NCBI GenBank assembly: GCA_963966765.1 | Contig: CAXAAR010000005.1 | Coordinates: 1 to 47,765 of the forward strand | Direction: 5' to 3' | Length of the DNA stretch: 47,765 bases | Source of the DNA: Aequoribacter sp003520285 | GTDB lineage: Bacteria; Pseudomonadota; Gammaproteobacteria; Pseudomonadales; Halieaceae | Shown: positions 1 to 8,522 of the stretch, piece by piece | How positions within the stretch are numbered: position 1 is the stretch's first letter | Layout: each line of letters begins with the position of its first letter | Made by a program: the position numbers and the translations under genes | The notes under the pieces: model-generated | The model's database searches: none | What the model was told of the DNA's origin: nothing | Seen by the model: only the letters and a program-made list of their open reading frames with translations

Positions 1-664
1 CGTCTACCAAGATAAAGGTGCGACCCTCGACGTTGCCAATCAAATTCATGACTTGAGCTTCATTCGCTTGAGGTCGGCGCTTGTCGATAATGGCCAGATC
101 TGCGTCACCGAGTTGCTTGGCGATGGCTCTGGCTCGAACAACACCGCCGATGTCAGGTGACACCACAATCAGATCGGTATATTGAGAAGCGACGATGTCT
201 GCGTTGAGGACAGGTGAGCCGTAGATGTTATCCACTGGACAGGCAAAAAAGCCTTGAATCTGCTCGGCGTGCAAATCAACTGTTAACACACGATCTACGC
301 CCACATTCACAATCATATCGGCTACGACTTTGGCAGATATGGGGACTCTTGCTGATCGAACGCGGCGATCTTGGCGAGCGTAGCCGAAGTAGGGCACCAC
401 AGCAGTGATTCGAGAAGCTGATCCACGTCTGAGTGCGTCGATCATCACGACCAGTTCCATCAGGTTATCATTGGTCGGCGCACAGGTGGGTTGAACGACG
501 AACACATCTTTGCCGCGCACATTCTCGTTGATCTCGACCGATATTTCACCGTCACTGAAGCTACTTACAACAGCGTTTCCCAAGGATAAATACAGGCGGC
601 TCGCTACTTTGCGGGCAAGATCATGGTTCGCGTTTCCCGCAAAAACCATCATTCTGGTGGACAC
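1..664 (-). CDS. prs: Ribose-phosphate pyrophosphokinase (PRPP synthetase), C-terminus off the left edge
   Basis: Makes 5-phosphoribosyl 1-diphosphate from ribose 5-phosphate and ATP in the cytoplasm, feeding nucleotide, histidine and tryptophan synthesis. About 221 residues are visible out of a usual length near 315, so roughly the last 90 are missing. Reading the minus strand I see the family landmarks in order: an N-terminal FAGN, the FSDGE segment, NENVRG, CAPTNDNLMEL, YFGYARQDR, the metal/PRPP loop VDLHAEQIQGFF, then SPDIGG and DKRRP. The start is taken as GTG at 664, because AGGGGA lies 7 nt upstream; an in-frame ATG at 652 is the alternative. It lies downstream of tRNA-Gln on the same strand, the order seen in Pseudomonas. 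Confidence 0.96.
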   Translation of the reverse strand, partial: MSTRMMVFAGNANHDLARKVASRLYLSLGNAVVSSFSDGEISVEINENVRGKDVFVVQPTCAPTNDNLMELVVMIDALRRGSASRITAVVPYFGYARQDRRVRSARVPISAKVVADMIVNVGVDRVLTVDLHAEQIQGFFACPVDNIYGSPVLNADIVASQYTDLIVVSPDIGGVVRARAIAKQLGDADLAIIDKRRPQANEAQVMNLIGNVEGRTFILVD

Positions 665-714
665 GGTGCTTCCCCTACGTGCTAGATCGACGATGCTATG
701 GTCGCCTCAAATAA

Positions 715-789
715 TGGCTGGGGTGGGAGGATTCGAACCTCCGAATGCCGGGATCAAAACCCGGTGCCTTGCCGCTTGGCGACACCCCA
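715..789 (-). tRNA. tRNA-Gln (anticodon TTG)
   Basis: A 75-nt cloverleaf on the minus strand. The acceptor stem TGGGGTG/CACCCCA, discriminator G and an encoded CCA are all present. The anticodon stem CCGGG/CCCGG encloses loop TTTTGAT, giving anticodon TTG for CAA glutamine codons. The T-loop GTTCGAATC is intact. The 5' end lies only 9 nt after the ispE stop codon, with no obvious promoter in the gap, so it may be cut out of the ispE transcript. GatCAB is also encoded in this window; in bacteria lacking GlnRS it charges this tRNA indirectly, but the sequence here does not show which route is used. Confidence 0.97.
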
Positions 790-798
790 GTAACTTGT

Positions 799-1635
799 TT
801 ATTCCATTGCAGCCAGCGCGGGCGACTGGTTTACGCCCTGCACCACATACGTCTGACTGTCCGCAGGCATTTTGCTCGCTATGTTAACTGCATGTGCCGG
901 TGATTGACACTGCAAAAAAACACAGCTGCCTGTGCCGGTAAGGCGGGGACGTCCATGCGGCGCGAGAGCTTCGAACACCTCTTGCACTTCTGGGTATCGC
1001 CCCAAAACGACTGCCTCGCAGTCATTCCGATATCGCCCCTCGAAAAAGGTCGCTATTGTGATGGCGGGCGTGTCTCGTGTCAATTCTTCTGCCTGAAAAA
1101 TTTCCCGTGTTGCAATAGATACGGGGGGCTTTACGATCAGGTAATCCCAGCAGGGTAAAGTGACCGCAGTGAGCTGTTCACCAATCCCTTCGGCCCAGGC
1201 ACTATGCCCTTCAATAAACACGGGTACGTCAGCGCCCAAGGTTCGGCCCATCGCCATCAGTTCAGTCGAGTCGAGGTTGATCTGCCAGAGCTCATTCAGA
1301 GCGAGCAGAGTGGTTGCCGCGTTGGAACTCCCACCGCCGAGTCCTGCTCCGGTGGGGATCCTTTTCTGCAGTGAAATATCGACGCCGCACTGGTGTGCTC
1401 GGGTCTGCTGTTGCAGTAAGGCAGCCGCGCGATACGCTAAGTTATCTTCAGTCGCTACTGACTGGTCGTTGCAGTCGATCTGTATCTGACCACTTTGATT
1501 CGGGCTGAAAGTCATCTCATCGCCCCAATTCAGTAGTTGAAATAGTGTTTGCAAGTTGTGGTAACCGTCATTACGTCGGCCGGTAATATGCAAAAACAAG
1601 TTGAGCTTGGCGGGTGATAAATACCGTCGCATCAT
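799..1635 (-). CDS. ispE: 4-diphosphocytidyl-2-C-methyl-D-erythritol kinase
   Basis: ATP-dependent kinase of the non-mevalonate (MEP) isoprenoid pathway, phosphorylating the 2-hydroxyl of CDP-methylerythritol in the cytoplasm. The 278 residues match the usual length of about 280. The N-terminal SPAKLNLFLHI segment with Lys10 and the GHMP-kinase ATP loop PTGAGLGGGSSNAA at 94-107 are clear, followed by GADVPVF near 134-140, which holds the catalytic Asp. A C-terminal glycine-rich loop (LTGTGSCVF) completes the fold. It overlaps the lolB stop by 4 bp (ATGA), implying translational coupling in a TPR-lolB-ispE operon. The start ATG at 1635 is the first of two consecutive Met codons. Confidence 0.96.
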   Translation of the reverse strand: MMRRYLSPAKLNLFLHITGRRNDGYHNLQTLFQLLNWGDEMTFSPNQSGQIQIDCNDQSVATEDNLAYRAAALLQQQTRAHQCGVDISLQKRIPTGAGLGGGSSNAATTLLALNELWQINLDSTELMAMGRTLGADVPVFIEGHSAWAEGIGEQLTAVTLPCWDYLIVKPPVSIATREIFQAEELTRDTPAITIATFFEGRYRNDCEAVVLGRYPEVQEVFEALAPHGRPRLTGTGSCVFLQCQSPAHAVNIASKMPADSQTYVVQGVNQSPALAAME

Positions 1636-2177
1636 AAGGTTTCAGCCGCGCTGAGCGGGCGCCAGCTGGTGATGAGTATCTTGATTCGGTACTCGTCGTC
1701 ATACGAGAGTGTCAAGGCTCTGGGAACAGTGCGCTCGCTCAAGGTTTGCCATTGGTTGATCTCTGCTTGCCAACCCATGGATGTCGGAGTCTGTTCACTG
1801 ATGTCGCCCATGAGCCACTGGGGTAAATAGGCGATGGGCAGAGGTAGATCCGGTAGCATGTTGATACGCCCATCAACGATGGGGTGGATGCGCTCATCTT
1901 CATTGGAAGAAGAGACGCTACACTGGAATTGAGTACATTTAGCGCGCGTCTGTGCAGTACCAAATGGTCCGCTGATTGAAAGTTCGAACAAGGCCGGAGT
2001 CGCGCTAAAGCTGGCGTAGCCTGTGCCCGCGTTATCGGGCGTATTGATGGCGACCTTTGCAGTCATCTGCCATCCATAAAACCCTGGCTCTTGGGCAGCT
2101 TGATCAGGTTGATGAGAGCAAGACGCCAGCATAAAGAGCCCGGCTAACACGACCGCTGACTGCCATGAACGAGTCAT
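1632..2177 (-). CDS. lolB: Outer-membrane lipoprotein receptor LolB
   Basis: Accepts lipoproteins from periplasmic LolA and inserts them into the inner leaflet of the outer membrane. I start it at ATG 2177, giving 181 residues. From there a hydrophobic signal runs to a lipobox ending LASC, which a longer upstream in-frame extension would bury. The extension also lies inside the upstream gene. The mature part contains the FYGWQMTAKVAI and GYASFSA strands typical of the LolB beta-barrel-like fold and ends with an ILITSWR strand. It is somewhat shorter than E. coli LolB (about 207). It overlaps the TPR gene by 4 bp and ispE by 4 bp. Placement directly before ispE supports the call, since sequence conservation in LolB is weak. 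Confidence 0.88.
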   Translation of the reverse strand: MTRSWQSAVVLAGLFMLASCSHQPDQAAQEPGFYGWQMTAKVAINTPDNAGTGYASFSATPALFELSISGPFGTAQTRAKCTQFQCSVSSSNEDERIHPIVDGRINMLPDLPLPIAYLPQWLMGDISEQTPTSMGWQAEINQWQTLSERTVPRALTLSYDDEYRIKILITSWRPLSAAETL

Positions 2178-3916
2178 TGTGGCGATAGTAAGCTGGGCTT
2201 CAAGCGTTCGATGGTGGCAATCAGTGTGGCGTGGTCTGGCGCCACTACGATGGCTTCTTGCCAAACAGCGATTGCCTGGTCTACTCGATTCAGGGTTACT
2301 AGTACTTCACCCAAGTGAGCCGCAATCTCGGGGTCAGGCAACAACCGATATGCTTTATCGAGGTAATAATAAGCGCGCTCAAAGTCGCCGAGCTTGAATA
2401 ATACCCACCCTAAAGAGTCCATGATCGCTGGCTCATCCGGCGCTAACTCGAATGCGCGTTCGATGAGCACTCGCCCCTCTTCTAATCGATCTGTTTGATC
2501 CGCAAGGGTATATCCGAGTGCATTAAGAACGGTCGCGTTGTTGGGGCTTAAAGCGAGAATCGTGGTGAGATCTTGTTCCAGTTGATCGAGGTCTCCGAGG
2601 CTTTGTGCAGTCATCGCACGGGCATAGCGTAGAGATTCGGAATTAGGATACAAACCCAGCGCCTGATTGAGCAGCTCTAATGTGCTTTGGTGCTGATTCG
2701 CGGTACTGAGAGCCTGAGCTTCAAGCGCAAACAGTTGCTCGGCGCGCCGCGGGTACTGCGCTCTTTGATCCGCAAAGTGCTGATGCAACGATCGATACTG
2801 CTGGGACTGCAATAACAGTGCTGCAACTCTGCGATTGGCCACTAGAAAGTAGGGGCTGTCTCCCACTGCTCGGTAATGCTCGATCGCCGCCTGAGGTGTG
2901 CCCGCTTCTTGCTCGAGTTCCCCCAGATTGTAGTGGATTTCATCGGCTGGACAGCTCAGTTGCAGACACTGTCGCAAGTATGCCTTGGCGGCTAAAGCAT
3001 CGCCCATCTCTTTATTAATTAGAGCCAGCGCCATGACATAATCGCCTTGTTCAGGATGCGATGCAGACAGGCGCTCATATTGTGTTCGTGCTTCATTCAG
3101 GTCGACACTTGCGAGCAACTGAGCGTAGTGTCGACGCAGTATTTCGTTGCTCTCGCGTTTCGATACGGCTTCGCCAAGTGCTCGCAACGGATCAGGATAT
3201 CCAAGGTTGAGCTGCATTCTTGCCTGCAGCATAATCGCTTGCAAATTCTCTGGATCGTCGTCCAAGATTTGGTCAAGCAGGGTCAGTGCACGCTGTTCTT
3301 CGCTATCTTCCGCTGCGATGAGTGCTCGAGCGAAGATGAGTGCACTCGGTGCTTCCTCCTCGAGTTGTTGATCAATACTGAGTTTGAGGGTGTGTCTTTC
3401 TTCTTCGCTGAGCTGGGAGTAGGCTCGTGCGAGCATACCAAAATCGACCATAGCCCCTTCTTCAAAAGCGGAAAAGAAATAGTTAAATGCCGCCGTACCA
3501 GCGCCTCGCCGAAGCGCTAGCACACCAGCCAGTCGCCCCGCTTCGGGGTTGTCGGGCTCTTGTGTTAACCAGAGCTGCACCAGCGTTGTGACCGCATTCT
3601 CATCCCCTAAAAACTGAGCAATACGCGCCGCGCGTGCGGAGACATTGACGTCATTAACTTGCTCTGCCAAGCGCTGATATAAGTCGAGTGCTTCTCGATA
3701 TCGACCCTGTCGGAGAGCGAACTCGGCGACTAAGAAATCAAATAGGAGCGCGTCAGGTATCGGGATTTCTTCGGTGGTGATGGCTTCGATCTGAGGGGTG
3801 GTCGGCTCTGATTCAGAAATTGTCGGGGGCGGAGGTGTTGTAATCGGCGCGGTGGTGGGGGTGGCGCACCCAACCAGACCCGAAGCAACTAGCGTAGCGA
3901 ACAAAAACGCTCTCAT
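2174..3916 (-). CDS. TPR-repeat lipoprotein upstream of lolB
   Basis: A 580-residue protein with a lipoprotein signal (hydrophobic run to LVGC, Cys about residue 17), then a Pro/Thr-rich linker to about residue 45. The rest is alpha-helical tetratricopeptide repeats, visible for example around 75-110, 295-350 and most clearly 440-560 (NALGYTLAD, LGWVLFKLGDFERAYYYLDKA, HLGEVL). Such proteins are scaffolds; a homologue sits in the same position before lolB in Pseudomonas. It is probably outer-membrane anchored and periplasmic. No catalytic motif is visible and I assign no specific function. Its start is divergent from hemA, separated by about 150 bp. It leads the operon with lolB and ispE through ATGA overlaps. 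Confidence 0.9.
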   Translation of the reverse strand: MRAFLFATLVASGLVGCATPTTAPITTPPPPTISESEPTTPQIEAITTEEIPIPDALLFDFLVAEFALRQGRYREALDLYQRLAEQVNDVNVSARAARIAQFLGDENAVTTLVQLWLTQEPDNPEAGRLAGVLALRRGAGTAAFNYFFSAFEEGAMVDFGMLARAYSQLSEEERHTLKLSIDQQLEEEAPSALIFARALIAAEDSEEQRALTLLDQILDDDPENLQAIMLQARMQLNLGYPDPLRALGEAVSKRESNEILRRHYAQLLASVDLNEARTQYERLSASHPEQGDYVMALALINKEMGDALAAKAYLRQCLQLSCPADEIHYNLGELEQEAGTPQAAIEHYRAVGDSPYFLVANRRVAALLLQSQQYRSLHQHFADQRAQYPRRAEQLFALEAQALSTANQHQSTLELLNQALGLYPNSESLRYARAMTAQSLGDLDQLEQDLTTILALSPNNATVLNALGYTLADQTDRLEEGRVLIERAFELAPDEPAIMDSLGWVLFKLGDFERAYYYLDKAYRLLPDPEIAAHLGEVLVTLNRVDQAIAVWQEAIVVAPDHATLIATIERLKPSLLSPQ

Positions 3917-4066
3917 GCAATGCCCTTCAATAGTAGTAACTCAGAATGATGACACAATCATACTGCAATCCCTAGTATCGAGGCTACGCTCGACGCTCAA
4001 TCCGAGCGTTCTGACGAATCTGTGATAGACTTGCGCGTCTTTAATTTACGCTTTTGAGTGGCCGGA

Positions 4067-5320
4067 ATGCCCTTACTGTTGATTGGCCTCAACCATAACT
4101 CTGCAGAGGTATCGATTCGCGAAACAGTTGCTTTTGCGCCTGAATCTGTGCCCAGTGCTTTGCAAGAGTTGCAGGCGATGATGTCTGCCGAGGTGAGTAT
4201 CCTGTCGACCTGTAATCGAACAGAAGTGGTCCTCGCTGTACCCGATCATAGTTCTTTAGATGAACACCTTGTAGTGGCATGGCTGCACCGTTATCACGGT
4301 CTTGATGCGGACCAATTGGGACCTCATTTATACTACTATCGTGAGCAGGAGGTCGTGGCTCACTTGATGGCAGTTGCATCAGGGCTTGATTCATTAGTCC
4401 TCGGCGAGCCTCAAATTCTAGGGCAGCTTAAGTCTGCGGTCTCTGTGGCGCGGGATGCAGGTTCCATTGACTCAATCTTGATGCGACTTTATCAGAGGGT
4501 GTTCGCTGCTGCGAAGCGAGTGCGAACGGAGACTGCAATTGGCGAGAATCCAGTGTCGGTTGCCTATGCGGCGGTCGACTTGGCGGGTCGAATCTACGAA
4601 TCTCTGTCTTCGCTCCAGGTGCTCTTAGTGGGTGCCGGAGATACCATAGCTCTGGTCGGTAGCCATCTTAAAAGTGCGGGCGCCCAAAAAATTACGATCG
4701 CGAATCGAAGTTTAGAAAGAGGCCATGCCCTAGCCGAAAGTCTGCAGGCGACCGCGTGTTTGCTGTCGGACTTACCCGATATTTTGCCCTCGATTGATAT
4801 CGTGGTGTCGTCAACTGCGAGTCAGCTTCCTATTCTGGGCAAGGGCTTAATTGAGACGGCGTTGCGTAAACGGAAACACAAACCAATGCTGCTGATCGAT
4901 ATCGCGGTACCGCGTGATGTCGAGGCAGAGGTGGCAGAGCTTGAAGACGTTTATTTGTACACTGTTGACGACCTGCGCGGCATTGTTGATCAGAATAAAG
5001 CGCAACGAGAGCAAGAGGCAGAGCGGGCGCACGCGATTTTGCGTCAAGAAGTGGCGGCCTACGAGCGTTTGGTTCGCGCTGATGCCTCAACCGAGCTGAT
5101 TCGTTGCTATCGTGAGCAGGCACATGAACTGGCTCAAGCTGAGCTCGATCGAGCCAAGAAAGAGCTGGCGGCAGGGCGCGATCCTGAACAGGTGATCGAG
5201 ATGATGACGCGCGCGCTCACCAATAAGCTGCTGCATGCACCAAGTCGCGGGTTGAAAAGTCTCGCAGAAGACGATCCGGCGCAGTTAGAACTGGCGAAAC
5301 GATTGCTCGATTTGCCCTAG
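4067..5320 (+). CDS. hemA: Glutamyl-tRNA reductase
   Basis: NADPH-dependent reduction of glutamyl-tRNA(Glu) to glutamate-1-semialdehyde, the first committed step of C5-pathway tetrapyrrole (heme) synthesis. I use ATG 4067 (417 residues): it puts the LLLIGLNHNSA strand at the very N-terminus as in E. coli and has GAG 8 nt upstream, whereas the in-frame GTG at 4058 lacks a ribosome site. The catalytic Cys49 lies in STCNRTEV. GLDSLVLGEPQILGQ spans 106-120, the NADPH-binding VGAGDT is near 188-193, and a C-terminal dimerisation helix follows. hemA-prfA-prmC is a conserved gammaproteobacterial cluster. Heme feedback in enterics acts on an N-terminal degron of HemA; I cannot assess that here. Confidence 0.96.
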   Translation: MPLLLIGLNHNSAEVSIRETVAFAPESVPSALQELQAMMSAEVSILSTCNRTEVVLAVPDHSSLDEHLVVAWLHRYHGLDADQLGPHLYYYREQEVVAHLMAVASGLDSLVLGEPQILGQLKSAVSVARDAGSIDSILMRLYQRVFAAAKRVRTETAIGENPVSVAYAAVDLAGRIYESLSSLQVLLVGAGDTIALVGSHLKSAGAQKITIANRSLERGHALAESLQATACLLSDLPDILPSIDIVVSSTASQLPILGKGLIETALRKRKHKPMLLIDIAVPRDVEAEVAELEDVYLYTVDDLRGIVDQNKAQREQEAERAHAILRQEVAAYERLVRADASTELIRCYREQAHELAQAELDRAKKELAAGRDPEQVIEMMTRALTNKLLHAPSRGLKSLAEDDPAQLELAKRLLDLP

Positions 5321-5335
5321 AGTGTAGTGACCAAC

Positions 5336-5361
5336 AAGGAGTGCGGCAAGCCGCGACTATG
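5336..5361 (+). promoter_or_regulatory. prfA ribosome-binding site with a hairpin in the spacer
   Basis: A strong Shine-Dalgarno AAGGAG (5336-5341) lies 17 nt before the homology-supported ATG at 5359. Between them is a perfect 4-bp GC stem, GCGG (5343-5346) and CCGC (5351-5354), closing a CAAG tetraloop. If folded it leaves an effective spacing of about 5 nt, which is near optimal. The in-frame GTG at 5341 cannot be the start because the Shine-Dalgarno overlaps it. Confidence 0.55.
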
Positions 5362-6447
5362 AAAGCATCGTTAGTGCAAAAACTAGAGGGATTGGTAGAG
5401 CGACACGAAGAGGTGTCGGCTTTACTTAGCGATTCTGAGACGATCAATGACCAAAACCGATTTCGAGAACTGTCGCGCGAGTACTCAGAGCTAGAAGAAG
5501 TTGTGGTGACTTACAAGCGTTTTTGTCAGGCGCAAGACGATGCCGAGTCGGCTGAGCTCATGTTGGCTGACGAGGATCCGGAGATGCGTGAGCTTGGCCA
5601 AGAAGAGTTGGCCTCGGCAAAGGCGACCCTTGAAGGGCTTGAAGTTGAGTTACAAACACTACTTTTACCGCGTGATCCTAAAGATTCGGCCAATATATTT
5701 CTAGAGATAAGAGCGGGCACGGGTGGTGATGAGGCCGCTATTTTTTCGGGTGACCTATTCAGAATGTACTCACGCTACGCCGAGCGCATGGGCTGGCGCC
5801 TCGAGGTTCTCTCGGAGCGATCGGGAGAGCACGGTGGCTATAAAGAGATCATCGCTCGAGTCGAAGGCAAGGATGTCTATGCTCAGCTGAAGTTTGAGTC
5901 GGGGGCTCATCGAGTGCAGCGTGTTCCCGATACCGAATCCCAAGGGCGAATTCATACCTCCGCTTGCACTGTTGCTGTCATGGCTGAAGCGCAAGAGATG
6001 GACGCCATCGAGATTAACAAGGCCGATATCCGCGTTGATACTTTTCGAGCCTCAGGCGCGGGAGGCCAGCACGTTAACAAAACCGACTCCGCTATTCGTA
6101 TCACACACTTGCCCTCGGGGATTGTGGTGGAATGTCAGGACGAGCGCTCACAGCACAAGAATCGCGCGAGAGCCATGTCATTACTGCAGGCGAAACTGGA
6201 TTCAGCGGCTGAAGAAAAAGCAGCATCGGAGCAAGCGCTCGAGCGCCGAAATCTGGTGGGTACGGGCGATCGCTCAGATCGAATTAGAACCTACAACTTT
6301 CCTCAGGGACGCATGACCGATCACCGGATTAACTTAACGCTTTATAAGCTCGATGAGATCATGGAAGGTGAGCTTGATTCGGTGATTACGCCGCTGCGAC
6401 AAGAGTATCAGGCAGATCAGCTAGCGGCTTTGTCTGACGAGCTGTGA
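5359..6447 (+). CDS. prfA: Peptide chain release factor 1
   Basis: Reads UAA and UAG stop codons in the ribosomal A site and triggers peptide release. The chosen start gives 362 residues beginning MKASLVQKLE, which aligns with the N-terminus of E. coli RF1 (360). Domain order: N-terminal helical domain to about residue 100, then the codon-recognition domain with a PxT tripeptide (Pro190-Asp191-Thr192). The GAGGQHVN loop with GGQ at 235-237 follows, its Gln being the PrmC methylation target. The basic C-terminal DHRINLTLY segment is present. The stop overlaps the prmC start (GTGA), so enzyme and substrate are translationally coupled. Confidence 0.97.
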   Translation: MKASLVQKLEGLVERHEEVSALLSDSETINDQNRFRELSREYSELEEVVVTYKRFCQAQDDAESAELMLADEDPEMRELGQEELASAKATLEGLEVELQTLLLPRDPKDSANIFLEIRAGTGGDEAAIFSGDLFRMYSRYAERMGWRLEVLSERSGEHGGYKEIIARVEGKDVYAQLKFESGAHRVQRVPDTESQGRIHTSACTVAVMAEAQEMDAIEINKADIRVDTFRASGAGGQHVNKTDSAIRITHLPSGIVVECQDERSQHKNRARAMSLLQAKLDSAAEEKAASEQALERRNLVGTGDRSDRIRTYNFPQGRMTDHRINLTLYKLDEIMEGELDSVITPLRQEYQADQLAALSDEL

Positions 6448-7274
6448 CCACACTGCTTCAAGCGCTCATCGAGGGTCGGCAACAACTTGCGTCTGAGTCC
6501 GCAGAGCTCGAGGCGCGAGTGTTACTCGCCCATGTGTTGAGAGTCTCGAAAACGCATACCTATACGTGGCCCGAACAGGAATTGACCGCGGCGCAGTGGA
6601 TATCCTATCGCGCACTTGTAGACCGGCGCAGATTCGGAGAGCCCATTGCCTATCTGGTGGGTGAGCGTGAATTTTATGGATTGCCGCTCGCGGTCGATGC
6701 GCGAGTTCTGATTCCGCGCCCAGAGACTGAGTTGCTGGTAGATGTGGCGCTGGAAATGTCGTCACAGACACCACTGAGGGTATTAGATTTGGGCTGTGGT
6801 TCTGGTGCTATCGCCTGCGCTATTGCTCACAATCGACCAGAGTGGTCGGTGCATGGCGTGGATGTCAGTCATGAGGCGCTGGCTGTCGCGCAACACAATA
6901 AACAGGCTCTGAAAATAGGCAATCTTCAGCTCAGCCAGAGTGACTGGTTCTCGTCTTTGGGAGAGACGCAGTTTGATTTGATTGTATCGAATCCGCCCTA
7001 TGTTGAACCGGATTCTGTTTGGCTGCAGCAGGGCGATGTCCGCTTTGAGCCACCATTGGCGCTGACGGCAAAGAACGCGGGTATGAGTGATTTAGAGCAC
7101 ATCATTGCGGGTGCTAGCCTGTTTTTATCGACCTCCGGCTGGCTTTGGCTCGAGCACGGGTTTGAGCAAGCAGGGGCGGTGCGCGAATGCCTTCAACAGA
7201 GTGGCTTTCAGCAGATTCAGTCGCGTCAAGATTTGCAGGGTTACGAGCGCGTGACGGGCGGGCGATGGGGCTAA
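6444..7274 (+). CDS. prmC: Release factor glutamine methyltransferase
   Basis: SAM-dependent N5-methylation of the GGQ glutamine of RF1 and RF2, needed for efficient peptide release. 276 residues, normal for the family. The N-terminal helical substrate-recognition domain is followed by IPRPETELLVD, the SAM-binding DLGCGSGA at 115-122, an acidic VHGVDVS strand end, and the diagnostic catalytic NPPY at 183-186. The GTG start overlaps the prfA stop TGA by 4 nt. The 54-bp gap to rhlB holds no terminator I can recognise. Confidence 0.97.
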   Translation: MTTLLQALIEGRQQLASESAELEARVLLAHVLRVSKTHTYTWPEQELTAAQWISYRALVDRRRFGEPIAYLVGEREFYGLPLAVDARVLIPRPETELLVDVALEMSSQTPLRVLDLGCGSGAIACAIAHNRPEWSVHGVDVSHEALAVAQHNKQALKIGNLQLSQSDWFSSLGETQFDLIVSNPPYVEPDSVWLQQGDVRFEPPLALTAKNAGMSDLEHIIAGASLFLSTSGWLWLEHGFEQAGAVRECLQQSGFQQIQSRQDLQGYERVTGGRWG

Positions 7275-7328
7275 TTTAGTGGTACACTCCGCGCGATTCA
7301 TTTAAAAGCGACTATCGCGCAGGAGCAC

Positions 7329-8522
7329 ATGACAGACAATACTTTGGCCTCAGCGGCCAATACCGAGCGTAAATCTTTCGAATCGCTCGATCTTGACGAA
7401 CGCATTTTACGCGGCATTCGTGACTTAGGCTTTGAAACCTGCTCACCTATTCAGGGAGCGATCTTACCCCATACGCTTCGCGGTTTAGACGCGATCGGCA
7501 AGGCCCAAACGGGTACCGGCAAAACCGCTGCATTTCTGATTACCATTTTTAATGACTTATTGAGTCATAGTATCGATGGAGAGCGATTCATTGGTGAACC
7601 TCGAGCGCTGGTGATTGCGCCCACGCGCGAGCTGGTGATGCAGATAGCAGAAGACGCGAAACTCTTAGGTAAACACACTGGTTTGCGTGTGGTGACATTG
7701 ATTGGCGGAATGGATTATCAGAAGCAGCTGCAGCAGCTTGAGCTTGAGCCGGTCGACTTGGTGGTGGCAACCCCCGGCCGTCTGATTGACTTTATGACCC
7801 GTCAGGATTTATTCCTCGAGAGCGTCGAGATTCTCGTTCTTGATGAGGCGGATCGGATGTTGGACATGGGCTTTATTCCCCAGGTTAAGCGCATCGTTCG
7901 CTCGACGCCGCCGAAGCAGAATCGACAAACCCTTCTGTTTTCGGCCACTTTTACGCAAGACATTATCAACTTGTCAGAGCAGTGGACCTATAAACCGATC
8001 AAGATCGAGATTGAGCCTGATAGTGTGGCAACGGCCAATGTGGATCAAAAGGTGTATCTGGTATCGACTGAGCAGCGCTACCAAGTCTTGAAAAATTTAT
8101 TGCGTTCCGACGATGCGACGAGTGTGATCGTGTTTGCCAATCGCAGAGACCAGGTTCGCAGTTTGTATGAACGGCTGCGTAAATCTAATATCGCCTGCGG
8201 GGTGCTGTCTGGCGAAATCCCCCAGAACAAACGGACGCGTACTTTAGAGGATTTTAAGCGGGGTAAGCTGACGGTTCTGGTGGCAACAGACGTTGCGGGT
8301 CGCGGTATTCATGTCGACGGTGTATCTCATGTGGTGAACTATAATCTGCCTGAAGATCCGGATGATTATGTGCATCGTATTGGCCGCACGGGACGCGCCG
8401 GCGCAACGGGTATTTCGGTCAGCTTTGCCAGTGAAGATGATGCGTTCTTGCTGCCGGATATTGAAGCGCTGCTTGGCGAGCGTCTTGAATGCGTTTATCC
8501 CCCTGAAGAATTGCTGGCCTGA
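7329..8522 (+). CDS. rhlB: RhlB-like DEAD-box ATP-dependent RNA helicase
   Basis: Unwinds RNA duplexes using ATP; RhlB in relatives assists RNase E in mRNA decay. All DEAD-box motifs are visible: Q motif around CSPIQ (38-42), Walker A AQTGTGKT (59-66), PTRELVMQ, TPGRL, DEAD (172-175), SAT, the VFANRR strand, ATDVAGRGIHV and HRIGRTGRAG. The total is 397 residues. It stops almost immediately after the second RecA domain, without the Arg-rich tail that E. coli RhlB uses for RNA/RNase E contact. It is closest in pattern to RhlB but assignment among DEAD-box paralogues (RhlB, RhlE, SrmB) is moderate. ATG 7329 has CAGGAG about 5 nt upstream. Confidence 0.83.
   Translation: MTDNTLASAANTERKSFESLDLDERILRGIRDLGFETCSPIQGAILPHTLRGLDAIGKAQTGTGKTAAFLITIFNDLLSHSIDGERFIGEPRALVIAPTRELVMQIAEDAKLLGKHTGLRVVTLIGGMDYQKQLQQLELEPVDLVVATPGRLIDFMTRQDLFLESVEILVLDEADRMLDMGFIPQVKRIVRSTPPKQNRQTLLFSATFTQDIINLSEQWTYKPIKIEIEPDSVATANVDQKVYLVSTEQRYQVLKNLLRSDDATSVIVFANRRDQVRSLYERLRKSNIACGVLSGEIPQNKRTRTLEDFKRGKLTVLVATDVAGRGIHVDGVSHVVNYNLPEDPDDYVHRIGRTGRAGATGISVSFASEDDAFLLPDIEALLGERLECVYPPEELLA

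Noticed and set aside
3047..3520. A 157-codon plus-strand frame opposite the TPR lipoprotein gene
   Set aside because: It has no recognisable motif or ribosome site and lies antisense to a clear TPR protein.
5893..6316. A 140-codon plus-strand frame inside prfA
   Set aside because: It overlaps the conserved GGQ domain of RF1 in another frame and looks like no known protein.
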